A stretch of DNA of 64,000 nt from Styela clava (GCF_964204865.1 NC_135259.1:22268974-22332973), one strand, 5' to 3'. Positions 36,934 to 50,212 are shown, numbered from the stretch's first letter. A program made the numbers and translations. The notes: generated by a model not told the origin, from the sequence alone.

Positions 36934-39900
36934 TCAATCCCAGTCATCATCCGAAGCAATTGTCGAATCCGAAACGTCTGAATCAGAAAACTCAACGGCG
37001 ATTCTACGAGCTAGAATGGAAGCGACATCGTTTTTTCCACTAGATGGCTGTGCTTCGCTCCTCTCTTTCTCTTCAACCTACGGAAACAGAAAGTCGATTC
37101 AAGGATAGACTCAAAACAGACAGGTTGCGATAATAGGAAGTCGAATTAGGATAGATAATTTTTTCAGTGGCTTATTTTTTCCACCTTCAGTTGAGGGCTC
37201 GAGACCTTTCTTTGAGTCAAGTTTTCAAATGCCTCTGATTTTGGAGACAAAATCTTTTTCTGAAACTCACAAAGCATTTCATTTCAAGAATTCTTAACAG
37301 TCAATCAAAGAGGCCAACATACACCAAGATTTTATCATAAAAAATTGTTGGCGATAAAATTTCCCCGGACTTCGCTGCTTGGGGTAAACTTACATAGACT
37401 GAATGAAAGCAATGGCAATGTTTGAATCATATAAAGATAAAAAAAAAATCCGAACAACATTTACTTATAGAAATCTACCTTTGAAGTACATTTAAGCGAT
37501 CTGGCATTTTGAGTATCGCTCGTGGTTTAGGAGTATTTCTTTCCGAAAACACAACCGAGAATATCGGTCAGAGACCGAAGACTTATCGATCGAAAGTTAG
37601 GGGATCCCCCAAAACAGCGCCCTTACTCCATAGTGAGACCTTGTGTCCCATCACTAATTAATTAATACCTCGCTAATTATACGACATAATTCATCCAAAA
37701 TCAATAGGCTTCCGGTCTGACATATGATGAATGCACATGCAAAATCTGGAGCAGATTCAATCTCGCTTTCGTGAGACATCGCGTGCATCTAACAAACAGA
37801 CATACAAATACCTATCGACATACTCACCGATTAAAATCGCTAAGTAATAACCCATTTATCACTCAGTATAGAAAACCACAAACCTTTTTCAAGTTGATAC
37901 CGATCCTGATTGCAGCCAGCAAGTTGCTTCTCTCATCCACAGGAGCTGGGGCCTGAGGTTCAGCTTTCTTCAGTGAGACTCCTTGCAATGCTGCAGCCAG
38001 TCCAGAAGGAGCAGAATCTGAAGGAATAAAAAGGGTCAAGGTTGGTTGCATAGTGCAGGGAGATCAAACTGTCAACTATTTTTGTCAAAGATCCGCATAC
38101 AAAAATTATTTGGGTCCAGTCTTTCCAGTAATTATATTTCGGCATTCTTAAACGCACACTTCCTCGACCCGTTACTTATTGTCAGCTAATCAAGATTGTT
38201 TATTATGGTGTTATAGTTCTTTTCGTATGTATTCAAAACTATAAAAGTCATTTTATAAAAAGAAACTTAAAAACTGGGGCTATTGATCCAAAATAAAGAA
38301 TTAGGTGCGGTCCAAATCAAATACTCGAAAGGTCCAGATGGGAAACCACGGTCCGCCAGTTGAGTAGCCCTGTCCTAGAGAACATGGGCCTCTCAGGGCA
38401 AAGTTTCCCGCAAACTTTTCTGGCTGCAGACCCCTGTTTGCAAACCTAAGTTTTGACTCCACAAACCACATTAATATGTGATGGATGGGGTTGCTTTTCA
38501 TTGTACAATTTATCAATTCTCGGAGCAATTTGTGACAAGCAAACTCGTAGACTTTACCGCATACCTCGATCCAAACTCCTTTTATATTGTTGCGAACCCC
38601 TTGTGCAGTCATTACGAACCACAGTTTGGGAACCCTGCTCTAGAATCGATGGTCAAAGGCACTCATTAGCTACCATTTGCGAGGACTACATTAAATAGTA
38701 AATTAATTGACCGATTAACTGTAACATTCATTCTGCTGTAATCTGACAAGATAGAGCAGAATGCCTATGGTTGTCTCTTCTATATGGAATCAAAAAAACA
38801 TACTGACCTTCATTTGATAGCATGGGTGGGGCTGGCGGTGGGGGCGGGGCCATTGGAGGAGGCGGGGCCATAGGAGCAGGTGGGACATTACCCATGTTCA
38901 TCACTGGGGGAGGGGGGATTTCCCCATTCATCATCGGTGGGGGTGGGGGCGGGTTAGACATTGGGGGGGAGTAATCATTCATCATGGGGGGAGGTGGAGA
39001 ATGCATCGGCTCTGGAGGGGGAGGAGCGAATCCATGGTAATCAGTGGGAGTATCTGGGTACGAAGTTTGTGGTGCACCTCCATCTAGTGGCGGCGGCGGT
39101 GGCATGCTGGAAAGATAAAAAGATATGTTAACTGAATTCAGTTGGAATTACCTTTCGCTGCAAAATATGGAACATAGTTAGGTAATTGCTTTTTAGCTAT
39201 ATGCATTGTGATTACTTAACTCTGTGAATATAAATTACAAACAGTTGATCATTCAAATGAAGCAAGATATGTAATGACCTTGTATAATCTATCTCATATT
39301 ATCATTCTCGGAACATTGTGCTGTAATAAATAATGTACAACATTCTAAATTCACATTCGGTAAGAAAGTAATGCTACAGAAAGAAAATTGGTCATAAGAA
39401 TAACAAGTTTGGAAAGTTTGGAAACTCCAGGCATAACATGCTAGAAATAACAAACCTTGCAGGATGCGGATGATTTGTCGACTGCTGTTCAGTGGGAGGA
39501 GGGAGGTAATCCTTCTGTGGTACTTGCTGTTGTTCCCTCTTTCGAGCAGTTGAACTTCTGCGGACGCTCGCAGACGAGGATTTGGATACAGGCTCAATAA
39601 ATTCCGCACCATGCCGCATTCTCTCCGCTTGCTGTTTGCGTGTATTGACCGCTTGACGAACCTGTAATTAGAACATTGCGTTAAAAATTAAAATGCAACT
39701 GTTTTGTGAATCAGTCCCAACTATGTTAGAGTAACAATTCTGAAATTTTGGATCCAGCATTCTCTTATGAGCAACTAACCTTAGCTTTACTTCTCAGATC
39801 TGGATTTGCTTTTCGATCTCGTTTCCGTTGTTCTCGTCGTTTCTCTCGAGCTTCCCTCGTTTCCTTCTGAATCGCCTCTCTCCACAAATCAAAGAAATAA

Positions 39901-42900
39901 TCAGGGTCGGTGTAGATCTTGAGCCCGTCCTTGCCATCCTCTCTGGAAAATATGATCAAGTGAGTGAGTTAAAAAAAGATTTTCAGAGCAAACTTGTGCG
40001 GGTGCATTACAAACTAGAAGAGACAAGTCACAGAGGAGCAAAGTTATGAGCAAAGTTGCACTCTGTATCTAAAACCTATGGGCATGGGGTAAATTCCCTT
40101 GGCTAACACAGACAGTCCCTGAACTCGTAATAGAAATTAATAAATAAGAAAAATTGGAACAAAATTATGCCCTAACCTGGTACACACACTACAGGAGTAC
40201 CCAATGAGTAAGTAGAATAGCTACTGTTAAACAAATACAAATATTCAAATTCTTAAAGCAAACTAACCTGAATTGATTGAGCTCTTGCAGTGGGGGTGGG
40301 GCGTCGGCTTGTTTGTAAGTATTCAATACGGAACGAGACAGAGACTGCCTTGAGACTACTTGTTGGTCGGTTGTTACTGACGATTTGAATGCTTTCCTTG
40401 AGTTGATGTCGATGAGTGAAACTGAACATAAAAAAAATATGTAATTAGTAATTTTCCACTGAAACATGCCAGTAAATTATACGCTGCTAAATAATGATTG
40501 ATCGGCAAATTCGAACAGATCAGATTGATGTCAGAGTGTGGGCCCTCGTCAACTCTAGGAGGCTATAGAACAGTTTTCCTGGGGTATATTCACTTGGCTA
40601 ATACAGACAGTCCCCGAACTCATAATAGAACTAAAATAAGGAAAATCGGAATAAAAGTATGACCTGACCCTAACCCGATACACACACTACGGGAATACCC
40701 AAAATTTAAATAACCGATGAGAATTTTATTTTAAAATAGGAGATCACGAATGTTTTCGAGAGGGCATACAAGTTCGAAAAGTTTACCTTCCTCTACATTG
40801 GAATCCAGCTGGGTGACTTTGACTGACAGATGATCGATTCTATCTTTTAATGACGATGCTCGACCATAGAATGAGTTCGCCTCCGAGAAAAGTTCACCAA
40901 AGATGTCTTCCGCATGTTGGGAGAGCGAGGCAAGCTGATGGATGACACCTAAAAATATCAAAATAAATTATATGTTTTTATACAACGCTCCCCTCATTCT
41001 GTTCGCTTTGAACAAAGCCCTGTGCAAGGATCTACGTCTTCAATTTGGAAGAAATAGGATAAATGATATACTCTAGGGAAAGACAAAAATTCGTAACAGA
41101 CAATAATGTTCACACAAGAGTGAAGCCTTGATCACAGTGTTCATATCTAAGAGTCAGATAGTTCCTAAGAAGGATTTAAAATTACATTTTAATCGTCTTG
41201 AAAAGTCTCAGGACATCTTTAAAGACTTACAATATTGTAAATGGCAACCCGTGGTTGTGTAGACCTCCAGCTCTCTAATTTTTAAAGAATGCTTTGTCAT
41301 ATTTATGCGCATCATTTTCGGTAATGAATAACAAAATAAAAATAATGCTACTCTAAATACCACGACGAACAGTGAATGCAAAAAGGTGTGAACAGCTAAC
41401 TATTTTATTGTTATCAATATTGCACAAATCAACAAAATTTCTCCATTTTCCTTTGACAACATGATAAAATCTGTTTATATTAATGTAAATTTACAGAGTA
41501 TGCTTGAAAATCTGGAAATTTAAAATCATGCTGGTGTAAACCAATAAACTGAATCTAATAGGAAAGATCTGTAGACTAACTTTATCTGTTCATCTATAAC
41601 AAACATGTCCCAATATTTGATTTATCCTGGATTGGCACATACAGAATATGTTATATAACATTATTTTATAGGCCTAACGTATTTCGAATTATTGACTTTC
41701 AAGTAATTTCAGAGTGATCATCGAAGAATATTAGCTTTATTTGTACTATTATCAGTTGAAATGTCACAACATCGCCAAATGGGTCTGCATAAAAAATGAG
41801 TTTGAATTTGTAAATGCTAGAAAGAATGATATAATGGGTTTCATATTTTTAGTAAAAATTTCCAAAAATGGATTTATGGATGCAGACTAGTTGAGATGAA
41901 CAATGTTTTGATGGATTGTTCTATTTTTACGGCCATTTTACATAATTCCTGATTGCAAAGTCTACTTAATAAGAGGTCAATATATTACAATATTATAGTA
42001 GAGGGCCAGCCCTTCACTAATGCCTACTATAAGGTTCATTTCCTCTAAGACTTCCTGTCTCTGAATCAATCATAATATAAGGTACATGCTGATGAGCAAA
42101 GACCATGACTGGGCAAACTGAGTAACTAACCAGATCTAACGCATTCTATTAAATAATCAAATGCATCCATATAAAGTGAATTTCTTGCCAAGTGTGCAGC
42201 AAGACATTGAATAGAGTAACTTGCTGATCATCCCTAAAATTTGGAATATATGATAAATTGAGCTATGCTTCACAGAGCTATGTTATTCTAACTCTCCTAG
42301 TTTATCCCTAGATCCAAAAATTTGTGCATATTATTTTGGTTTACCGTTAAATATTCCTAAACCTACTGTGTTTGAATAATTTACTATTCCTACTAAAATG
42401 GTATTTCGAAAGGTGAAATCATAGTTTGTGAAGTGAATAAACGCCATTTTGCTCCATTATTCCAACCAGTTGATTATTCCTAAAACCAAAATATGCTATG
42501 AACGTGTTTCAATATTTTATTATTCCTAAATTTACTTATTTGGATAATTTACTATTCCAAATACAATAGCATTAAAGAAGAATCAGAAAAAGGTCAATGC
42601 TTTATTTTTTTCCAGATAATGGGGAGTAGGGAAACCCCCAGCATAAAATATAAAAGCTCTGGAATCTGCAGACATATATATATATTTATTTTTCCAGATA
42701 ATGGGGAGTAGGGAAACCCCCAGCATAAAATATAAAAGCTCTGGAATCTGCAGACATATATATATATGCAACAACATATTTATTTTTCCAGATAATGGGG
42801 AGTAGGGAAACCCCCAGCATAAAATATAAAAGCTCTGGAATTCACAAACAAACATATCGACACCTCAAAACCAAACAGTGCTCCACTTTTCCAAAAAATG

Positions 42901-45836
42901 ACATTTTTCAATTGCTGATTTTCCTGGACTTAGCTCTACATTTTGGTCTATTTGCCTTATCTCTAGGTGCTCTAGATCTCAAGACAGCTATGGACATAAC
43001 CCTGCTTTTTTTAGGGCATTTGAGAACTAAACAGAGCTGTGTCTACTATAGTGGACTTAGCGCTGGATAACTGCATTGTAAGTTGGGGCAAAGTCCGTTT
43101 TTTGGACATAGCTCCTCTCAAAAAATATAATACAAAGCGCTAAGTCCATACCAGCCTCTATAATGACATAATAAAGGGGCCCTAAGTCCAATAAAATTGT
43201 TTCTGGTCCAGAAAATTGAGAGCCAAAAAGGGTTAAGTCCCAACCCCCCCCCCCCCCCCCCAAAAAAATTGGGGCGAAGCACAATTTTTTTTTATATCAT
43301 CTAAATATGGCCTTCATTGTAACTTTGGTGGACCATAAAAACTAGACATCCTCGATGTAAGGTATTAGAGAAATAAAAAAAAGAAAAACTAGAAAAATGG
43401 ACTTAGCCCAATTTGGATTTCATGCGTCGATATATTTCCAACAATCTATTGATTTTCCAGACAGTGTGGGGTAGGGAAATCCCCAACATAAATAATAAAA
43501 GAAACCTACCATCAATGACTACCTCAGTGGTCATGTTTTGAAACATGTGTCAAAGCCAGTTGCTTTATTAAATATCCACTATTTAAAATATCCTGAAATA
43601 TATCAGCAGTTGTGAGAAACAAAACAAAATCTGAGATCACCTATGACCCCTAACTAATTTACATAATCTGACAAATTTGTTGGAATTTGTACAAATTTTC
43701 TAAATACAGCCACTCTGTGGGTTTAGCGATGAAAAGTAGAAAACGTCAACAAAAAACAGAAAACGTCAACTCATTAACATGATGTATCACAAAACGCTAA
43801 CAAAACAATAATATTCATCTCTGTGAAGCAATCCCAGTAGCAGAAATCCACCTATTTTTCACAAACCGTAAATCAGCCGTTCTAACAAAGCCCTCGTACC
43901 AGAAACCTTCATGAATACTAACTGCGTCAACCAACTGGCAGGAACTAAATAATTAAACATAAATATTCACTTCCACACTTCCTGGGTCAAGGGTCATATT
44001 GATCACTTTAAAATGATAACTAACGTGTGGGACAGACATAGACGCTCATTTAACATTTGGGCCATGCTTGTTCAAACATAAATCTATCTCAGAAGATTTT
44101 AAAATATTTATCACTACCTCAGGTATCGTTTCAGGCGAAAATATAAATTATTCAGATTTTTGACCAACGAGGGGGTTTCGTCTGTTTCCAGATTGTGATT
44201 TAATAATGCATGGGTTATTGCGCAATATCTCATGTAAATCTGTTGTTGTTGTTTATATTGATGAATCGTTTCTCCCGGGATTTTCATATCCAGCTTAATC
44301 ATGTAGTGAAACACGACAACACGTCAAGTCGGTTATAGTAGTTATAATCTTGCATATAATTATTCCCCGAAGGACTGAAAGTGCGAACCTGGTAATCAAA
44401 GGTACGCTTGGATTGCAAGTGTATTCCTAGGCTTAGCACGATGAACCAACTGCCGAGCCTCTGAAAATTCAAAGATCACCAAAATCAAATAATTTAATAT
44501 TCAAACAAATCCAAAACCAATATCCTGTGTCCGAAACATCAAATTGAACTGAATATCACCAGATTGCATCCCAAGAAAATTAGAACTTGTTATGCAGGGC
44601 AGAACTAACAAACTTCTTGTAATTATTATGAAAATGGAGAATGTTTATTTAACACTTCTTTTTTGTGCAGGATTGCACCAAGAGATTTAATTAATCTAGG
44701 ACGCTTTGCACGAGAGTTATTTTCTCTCTAGAATTACAAATAACCTGGGTTCTGTTTTTTCTTATGAGTTACCCTACATTTATAAGTGCAAATCAGAATA
44801 TCGAATCTAGAGGATTTAATAATAAACAAAAGGATCTGATAACAGGATCCTATTTATGTGACTATGTGACAATTTTCACATTCCAAATACATAATTTATC
44901 ACATCAAAGGCGGTTTCTTGTTGAGAACTTTCTCATCCCAATAACAAACCATTCAAAGCTTAAAAGTTTAAAGTTTTTCTACTATATGTAGGCTACTGTG
45001 AGAATTTACAGCACAAATGATCTACAAAAGGGCCTTCAACAAGCCCTTCGCAAGACGTAGTAAAATTAATAAGAACCAGGGATGGAAAGGTGGTTTAAAT
45101 TAATAGCCTTTGCTATGATGAAAACTAAGCATAAAAGCACTTCATTTTTAATAAACCCCTAGCTAATGACACAGGCGACCAGCACTGTAGCTTTTGCACA
45201 GATTGAATGTGTCCATGTATTGTAATAATACTAAATCAGTAAAGATATAATACATATAAAAAGACATGAAATTTCCTTTTTCAAAATAAAAAAATTCCCT
45301 CCTATTGTACGCTTTTCATTTAAAAAATACAGTTATGCTGGGATAAATATCAGTCTATAAAAGACAAAAGTAATACTACATATAAATACAAGATAAAATT
45401 CTCTCTTATAAATTTCCTTATCATTTTAGATGTATTGCTGATTGAATATTAAACCAAATCCTATAAAATATTGGTTCCCAAAAGTTACTAGGTGCATAGT
45501 TTATATATCTGCTGAAACGAGTTTAGCAAACATGGGTGACTTTATAATGCATAAAGTACAAATTAGCTGTAACAAAATTGAGTTTTATTTGATGAGTAGC
45601 ATTTTTGTTATGGAAGTGCGCCGTGAGTTTTTTTCTGTGATTATTTGGCGCTGCACGACTAAAAGTTTGGGAACCGCTGCCATAAAAACACAAAAACTTT
45701 TTTCACTACCATGTACTACCCCCAACTCACCGGCCAAAGTATTATTAGTCACACATTCCAGTTCATTCTTCAATCCCCTTGGTATTTTCTGCCGACACAG
45801 AGCTGTGGGCGAGACTGTTCGTTTAACGATCGGCAT
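36934..45836 (-). CDS. WASF: WASF/WAVE actin-nucleation promoting factor, eight coding exons
   Basis: Exons are 45836-45731, 40948-40787, 40421-40268, 39942-39780, 39661-39456, 39106-38808, 38017-37884 and 37077-36934. The total is 1368 nt, 455 aa, with all phases consistent. WAVE is the Rac effector subunit of the WAVE complex and activates Arp2/3 at the cell edge. The N-terminal WAVE homology domain (exons 1-4) has [38 protein letters not shown] and [12 protein letters not shown] basic RRRE/RKRDRK stretch follows, then a Ser/Thr-rich linker, then a Pro-rich exon with runs of PPPPP (profilin/SH3 binding). The WH2 actin-binding helix is [17 protein letters not shown], followed by the central [14 protein letters not shown] and an acidic tail with the conserved Trp (DDDWD). 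Vertebrate WASF1-3 are 498-559 aa, the difference lying in the linker. The acceptor just 5 nt before ATG suggests a trans-spliced or very short 5' exon. Confidence 0.97.
37556..37847 (+). repeat. Family A element, copy 3 (WASF intron 7)
   Basis: Full-length copy lying in the last intron of WASF, antisense to the gene. One base of the terminal hairpin is altered (ATCGCTAAG). Confidence 0.9.
40068..40197. mobile_element. Family B MITE, truncated, in WASF intron 3
   Basis: Right part of the long form (from AACCTATGGGCATGGGGTA to ACACTACAGGAGTACC). The left arm is missing. Confidence 0.8.
40573..40697. mobile_element. Family B MITE, truncated, in WASF intron 2
   Basis: Right part of the long form, ending ACACTACGGGAATACCC. 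It is truncated at almost the same internal site as the copy at 40068. Confidence 0.8.
42600..42848 (+). repeat. Three-copy tandem repeat in WASF intron 1
   Basis: A block with CCAGATAATGGGGAGTAGGG and ATAAAAGCTCTGGAATC recurs at 42612, 42694 and 42788, spaced by AT-rich (TA)n stretches of different length. A diverged fourth copy is at about 43457-43500. Confidence 0.9.
45469..45679. mobile_element. hAT-type MITE in WASF intron 1
   Basis: Left end TATTGGTTCCCAAAAG (diverged), right end AAAGTTTGGGAACCGCTG; flanks CTATAAAA and CCATAAAA (7 of 8). It is 51 bp from the exon 1 donor. Confidence 0.8.
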
Positions 45837-45840
45837 GGTA

Positions 45841-45862
45841 ACTGGGAATAGAATGGAAGAGA
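45841..45862 (-). promoter_or_regulatory. 3' splice acceptor 5 nt before the WASF start
   Basis: The minus strand reads TTCTCTTCCATTCTATTCCCAG, then TTACC and ATG. The pyrimidine tract is very strong. It serves either a 5' UTR intron or SL trans-splicing. Confidence 0.75.
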
Positions 45863-45879
45863 AATTAGAGAATTAAAAT

Positions 45880-46210
45880 ATAAATGAAGGATTAACCAGT
45901 AATTGAATATATTTTTAGCTGGTGATAAAATGAATAAACAGATGAACGGTAATTCAATCGGTTAACAATATTAAATAAATAAGCAATTAATCAATTTTGA
46001 ATATATGGTTAATAACCGGTAATAAACAAATAAACAGTTAAATGGTAATACAAATGGATAATCAATATTAAACAAACGGTTACCAACCAATATAAAAAAA
46101 ATAAACGATTGATCAATAAATGAATGGATGGTTCATGGTTAACGGTAATGGCTAACCGATGTTGAATAAATAATCGGTAATGGCTATTGAATGGTAAATG
46201 GTTACAAATA
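45880..46210. repeat. Cryptically simple AT-rich repeat
   Basis: Short words such as GGTTAA, AATAAAC, GGTAAT and CAATATTAAA recur in scrambled order with no fixed period. It lies immediately 5' of the WASF start. Confidence 0.7.
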
Positions 46211-46355
46211 ATTTGACTGCTAACTGTTATCTAGGTGTAATACCCTTTTCAATTAATATCTCCAGTAACTCCAGCTGCCAAGCCTTAGATTTTAAAGTTT
46301 TCTTATCGTTTCTATATTGGCAAAATAAGGAAGCTGAATAGTACTGACAACCAAA

Positions 46356-46666
46356 CGAGAATATCGGTCAGAGACGGAGGACTTATCGATCAAAAGTTAG
46401 GGGATCCCCCAAAACAGCGCTCTTACTCCATAGTGACACCTTGTGTCCCATCAACTAATGCCCATCACTAATTATTACCTCGCTAATTATACGACATAAT
46501 TCATCCAAAATCAATAGGCTTCTGGTCCGACATATGATGAATGCACATGCAAAATTTGGAGCAGATTCAATCTCGTTTTCGTGAGATATCGCGTGCATCT
46601 AACAGACAGACAGACATACAGACAAATACCTATCAACATACTTACCGATTAAAATCGATAAGTAAC
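46356..46666 (+). repeat. Family A element, copy 4
   Basis: Full-length copy 5' of WASF, with a short internal duplication around CCCATCACTAATTA. Confidence 0.9.
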
Positions 46667-47068
46667 AATGAGTCGACAGTTTTGTAGGCTCTTTAAAATA
46701 ATAAAGTAAAATACAAACTCACCGGTATTTGTTCCTACTTCTGAATTTTATCTTAGCTAAGTTATGTTAAATAATTAGTAACATCTAAAATTTAATAAAA
46801 AAGGGTTTATTAAAAGCACATGAACAGTTGTGTGAAATTTGTACCAATCTATGTGTAAAATCAAAAATATGTCTTCGACTTTCACACACTCTAGCTCTGC
46901 ATTAAATACAAAATAATATGCAAATGCTATTTGAGACATTATCAATCACCAAAAAACGCTTCAAACTTTGCGATGCATTTGAATCTAAACTAAACCAGTA
47001 TGTGAAATTATATTTATCCAGAATTACAATTTGAACTATTGTTAACCCAAGCATGTCCTTACAGCACT

Positions 47069-47160
47069 GGGCACCTTCTATTAAGGTGAGAATAATCTGA
47101 CCAATCATGCAACATGGGCACCTTCTATTAAGGTGAGAATAATCTGACCAATCATGCAAC
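47069..47160 (+). repeat. Perfect tandem duplication, 47-bp unit
   Basis: Two copies of a unit starting GGGCACCTTCTATTAAGGTG (47069 and 47116) are nearly identical over their length, so the duplication is recent. It lies 5' of the WASF gene. Confidence 0.9.
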
Positions 47161-47258
47161 ACTAATTTGTTCGTGAAAGGGTCAGGATGAACATGTCAAT
47201 GTACAATATATACTCAGGATAAAAATAAAAAAAACAGTATGATGAAAGGAGAGCATTT

Positions 47259-47471
47259 GGAGCTCCAGAAGTATGTGTACCAATATCAAGGTAACTAATT
47301 TTGTTCGACCACTTTACATCAAGTTGCGTAAAGGGATTGAAGCCTATGGGCAGGGGATATATTCACTTGGGTAACACAGACAGTCCCTGAACTCGTAATA
47401 AAACTAAAATAAGGAAAATCGGAATAAAATCATGGCCTAACCCTAACCTGGTACACATACTATGGGAGTGC
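47259..47471. mobile_element. Family B MITE, long form
   Basis: Ends GGAGCTCCAGAAGTATGTG and CATACTATGGGAGTGC; intergenic, 5' of WASF. Confidence 0.85.
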
Positions 47472-48650
47472 AAATACCCTGTGAACAGTACCAGGTGACT
47501 GAAAATAGCTTGGGTTTCTGAAATCCTATTTGATAATTTTGTATTGAATTTATCAAGAGTAAAAATAGGACTCATAACATTTGACATAAATCATGATTTA
47601 CCTGAATATTTAAAAGATTTTTTCCTAAAAAAGTCTGATTATCTCAAGTTATGAAAATAGTAGTTTCAGACAGCAGTGCACAGCACGTTTAAAGTAAATT
47701 CCTAAGGCACTTAGTACTATTTTGATATTCTAGATTCTGGCCAGATATGCATCACTGAATTTCCATATTGAAGGGGTCGGAATAGTATTGTCCTTATCAT
47801 TGAAAAACATACAAAATATCATAAAACAGATGGTTGAAGGATAAAAAAGGAGGGGGAATACCCAGTTGAAATTAACCAGCTGGATAGAAGTGATCGTATA
47901 TTAATAATAGTCCTTGAATCATATCTTGCAATCCAATTTGAATATTTAAAATGAATTTTTGGTATAAAATCTGTAACATATGATACAATTTTACTGCAAA
48001 AACATCAGATCAATACAAAAAAAACAGTAAATTTCAATGAGTTCAAAAATTACAAATTATTCAGCTGAATCAGCTCCCATCACCCCGTTTACCAAACCAG
48101 GAATATTTCATTCGACCTATTTTCTGAAGGCACTAATGCATGCTTTTGAATTTTTAAACCAGTCCCAACAACAGAACATGTTCAGAATCCAAAAAAATTT
48201 TGATCCAAGACCACAGGAAAGTTGAAAATTTGATTCAAGCTCCAGTACCAGAAAACATTGCCAAACCACACAGCCCATCCAGTAAGAACATTTGTAAGGC
48301 TCTATACAAGCAGCCATTGACATTTAACGATATGAGAGGAGTTACTCCTATTCGAAAGACTTGTTCCTTCCAGTTTGGCATTGGCTACCTAATTTATTAC
48401 ACCCTGGGTAAGGTGGGGGGGAAGTAATTTGGACCCAAGCTAAGTAATCTGTGTTGCCGACCACTAGGTCAACACACCACAGAAAACAGTAATTTGCTAG
48501 TTTTCTAATTTCAGAAATATTAAGGTTTACTTCATGATACTGTGTGACTTCAAATCTTCAAAAAATAATTTAAAATGAAAATATTTTGAATATTTCAAAA
48601 ATTAATTCAAAATATTGAACACAATAAATTCCAAATTGATTCGAAAATTC

Positions 48651-48759
48651 ATCGCTCCTGAAGTATGTTCACCAAGATGGCGCACAACCTGAACCCTAAC
48701 CTGGTACATATACTATGTTCAGGTTGTGCGCCATCTTGGTGCACATATTTCTGGAGCTC
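48651..48759. mobile_element. Family B MITE just 3' of the C19orf47-like gene
   Basis: Short form; flanks GAAAATTC and CAAAATTC match at 7 of 8. Its end is 42 bp past the stop codon, close to the AATAAA (minus strand, 48770-48775). Confidence 0.88.
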
Positions 48760-48801
48760 CAAAATTCTATTTATTTTGGACATCCTTGCTAGTGGCTGCT
48801 A

Positions 48802-50212
48802 TCATTTGGCACCGAGGCGAGCAAAGACACTAGAACTGGCCTGAGCTGCACCTTTAAAAATCCCAGCAGAAGAAGTACTGGACACAGTGTTACTTGAAAT
48901 AGGCTTCTTAGCAGAAATTTTCTCCCGAATGTCACCGGTCGATTTGCGTTTCAAAGTTGCAGGTTTTTTCTTTTGTCCGACAACTATTAATTTTCTTTTA
49001 ACAGCTGGAGATTCCTCAGTCGCTTCTTCGGTTTGCTTCGTTGTGCTTGTAACGATATCTCCGAGACGATCAAGTACATTAGATGACCTTTTAATCCCAG
49101 TTTTTGTCGTTTCTACATTTCTCTTGATTAAAACTTTGGTTGGTGATGTCGTTGTTGCTACGGCAACAGGTTTCTTTTTAATTGAAACAACTTTCTTTGC
49201 CATGGTGACAGTAACGGGTTTTTTAACAACTTGGGGAGGGGACTTTTGCACTCCAAGCCGATCGAGAACACTCGTTGACTTTGCCTTTTTAACGATGAGA
49301 ATTTTCTTTTTTGTTGTCACAGGCGATGACGGCTTTTTCAATATGCCAGCGTAAGGGAGTTCCTCGCTGGGTAATTCCCCTCCAAGCCGCTTAAATATCC
49401 CGCTACTTTTGGAAGGCGATTTGTTCGGTGAATCGACCCCTAGTCTATCAAACACCGTCTTTCTTGGGTCAAAATCTTCAGCAAAATTTTTCGGTTTTTC
49501 TGCATTTTCGACAACAATTTTAGGAGAATTTCTACCAGAAGGTGAACGGCTATTAATGCTATGGTTAATCATTCTTTGTGCCGGTGACGATCCCTTACTC
49601 GTACGATTTTCAAGAGTCTTAATTCCGTCTGCAAGAATCTTCGAAGAAGCGTCACGCTTTGTTTGGTCATCCACGAACTTGGCGTGCTTCATAATCGCCA
49701 TTTTATCCCCGACAGCTTTTATTCCGATGTCGGATAAAATATCGCGATCCAAATCACCGAGCATTCCTTTCTGTATTCTGTGAAAATAGAAGAGTTATAG
49801 GTGATGGTTATTTATTCAATGAGAATAGGGGTGTGTGAGAATTACTTTACAGATCTAGAGACATTGTCTCGTTTCAGAGGATTCCACTTCACTGATAAAC
49901 AGACACCACTTCTTCCAGGGCGTATGGAGTGGACAGCGGACAGACAGTTGTCCCTCAGTTAAAATACATTAAAATGAAGTTGTGCAATAAACTAAGAAGG
50001 CGCAATCTAAAAACATCATCATTGAATTCCTCGGAAAAAAAGTTTTACCATAGAGCTTAAGATATTTTTAGCAAAAAACAACAATTTTGGTCACATGGCG
50101 ATCGGTCATCTTACCTGTGATCTGAAAACATCACAGCGTACTTCGCACTTTGATCAGCTGGAATTCCAGCATCTTTGAAGAATTTAACCCAACTGGCAGA
50201 TGACGACGCCAT
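48802..50212 (-). CDS. C19orf47: C19orf47-like SAM-domain protein, two exons
   Basis: Exon 1 is 50212-50115 and exon 2 is 49777-48802, joined in phase 2, giving 357 aa. Residues 1-75 form the SAM-like domain: WVKFFKDAGIPADQSAKYAV, then HRIQKGMLGDLDRDIL and GDKMAIMKHAKFV. This matches the N-terminus of vertebrate C19orf47 as I remember it. The rest is low-complexity, Lys/Ser/Thr-rich, and carries at least five short repeats of the form V/I-F/L-x-RLG (VFDRLGV, IFKRLGG, VLDRLGV, VLDRLGD, and VFARLGAK at the C-terminus). These are also present in the vertebrate protein. Function is unknown; basic stretches such as KKKP suggest a nuclear location. The ATG sits in AAAATGGCG, 19 nt after a strong acceptor. 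An AATAAA lies 27 nt past the stop, and a family B MITE follows at once. Confidence 0.9.

Noticed and set aside
48887..49783. Two plus-strand frames of 155 and 124 codons
   Set aside because: Antisense shadows of the C19orf47-like second exon.
9919..50212. Operon of minus-strand genes
   Set aside because: Spacing is several kilobases between genes; tunicate operons have very short gaps.
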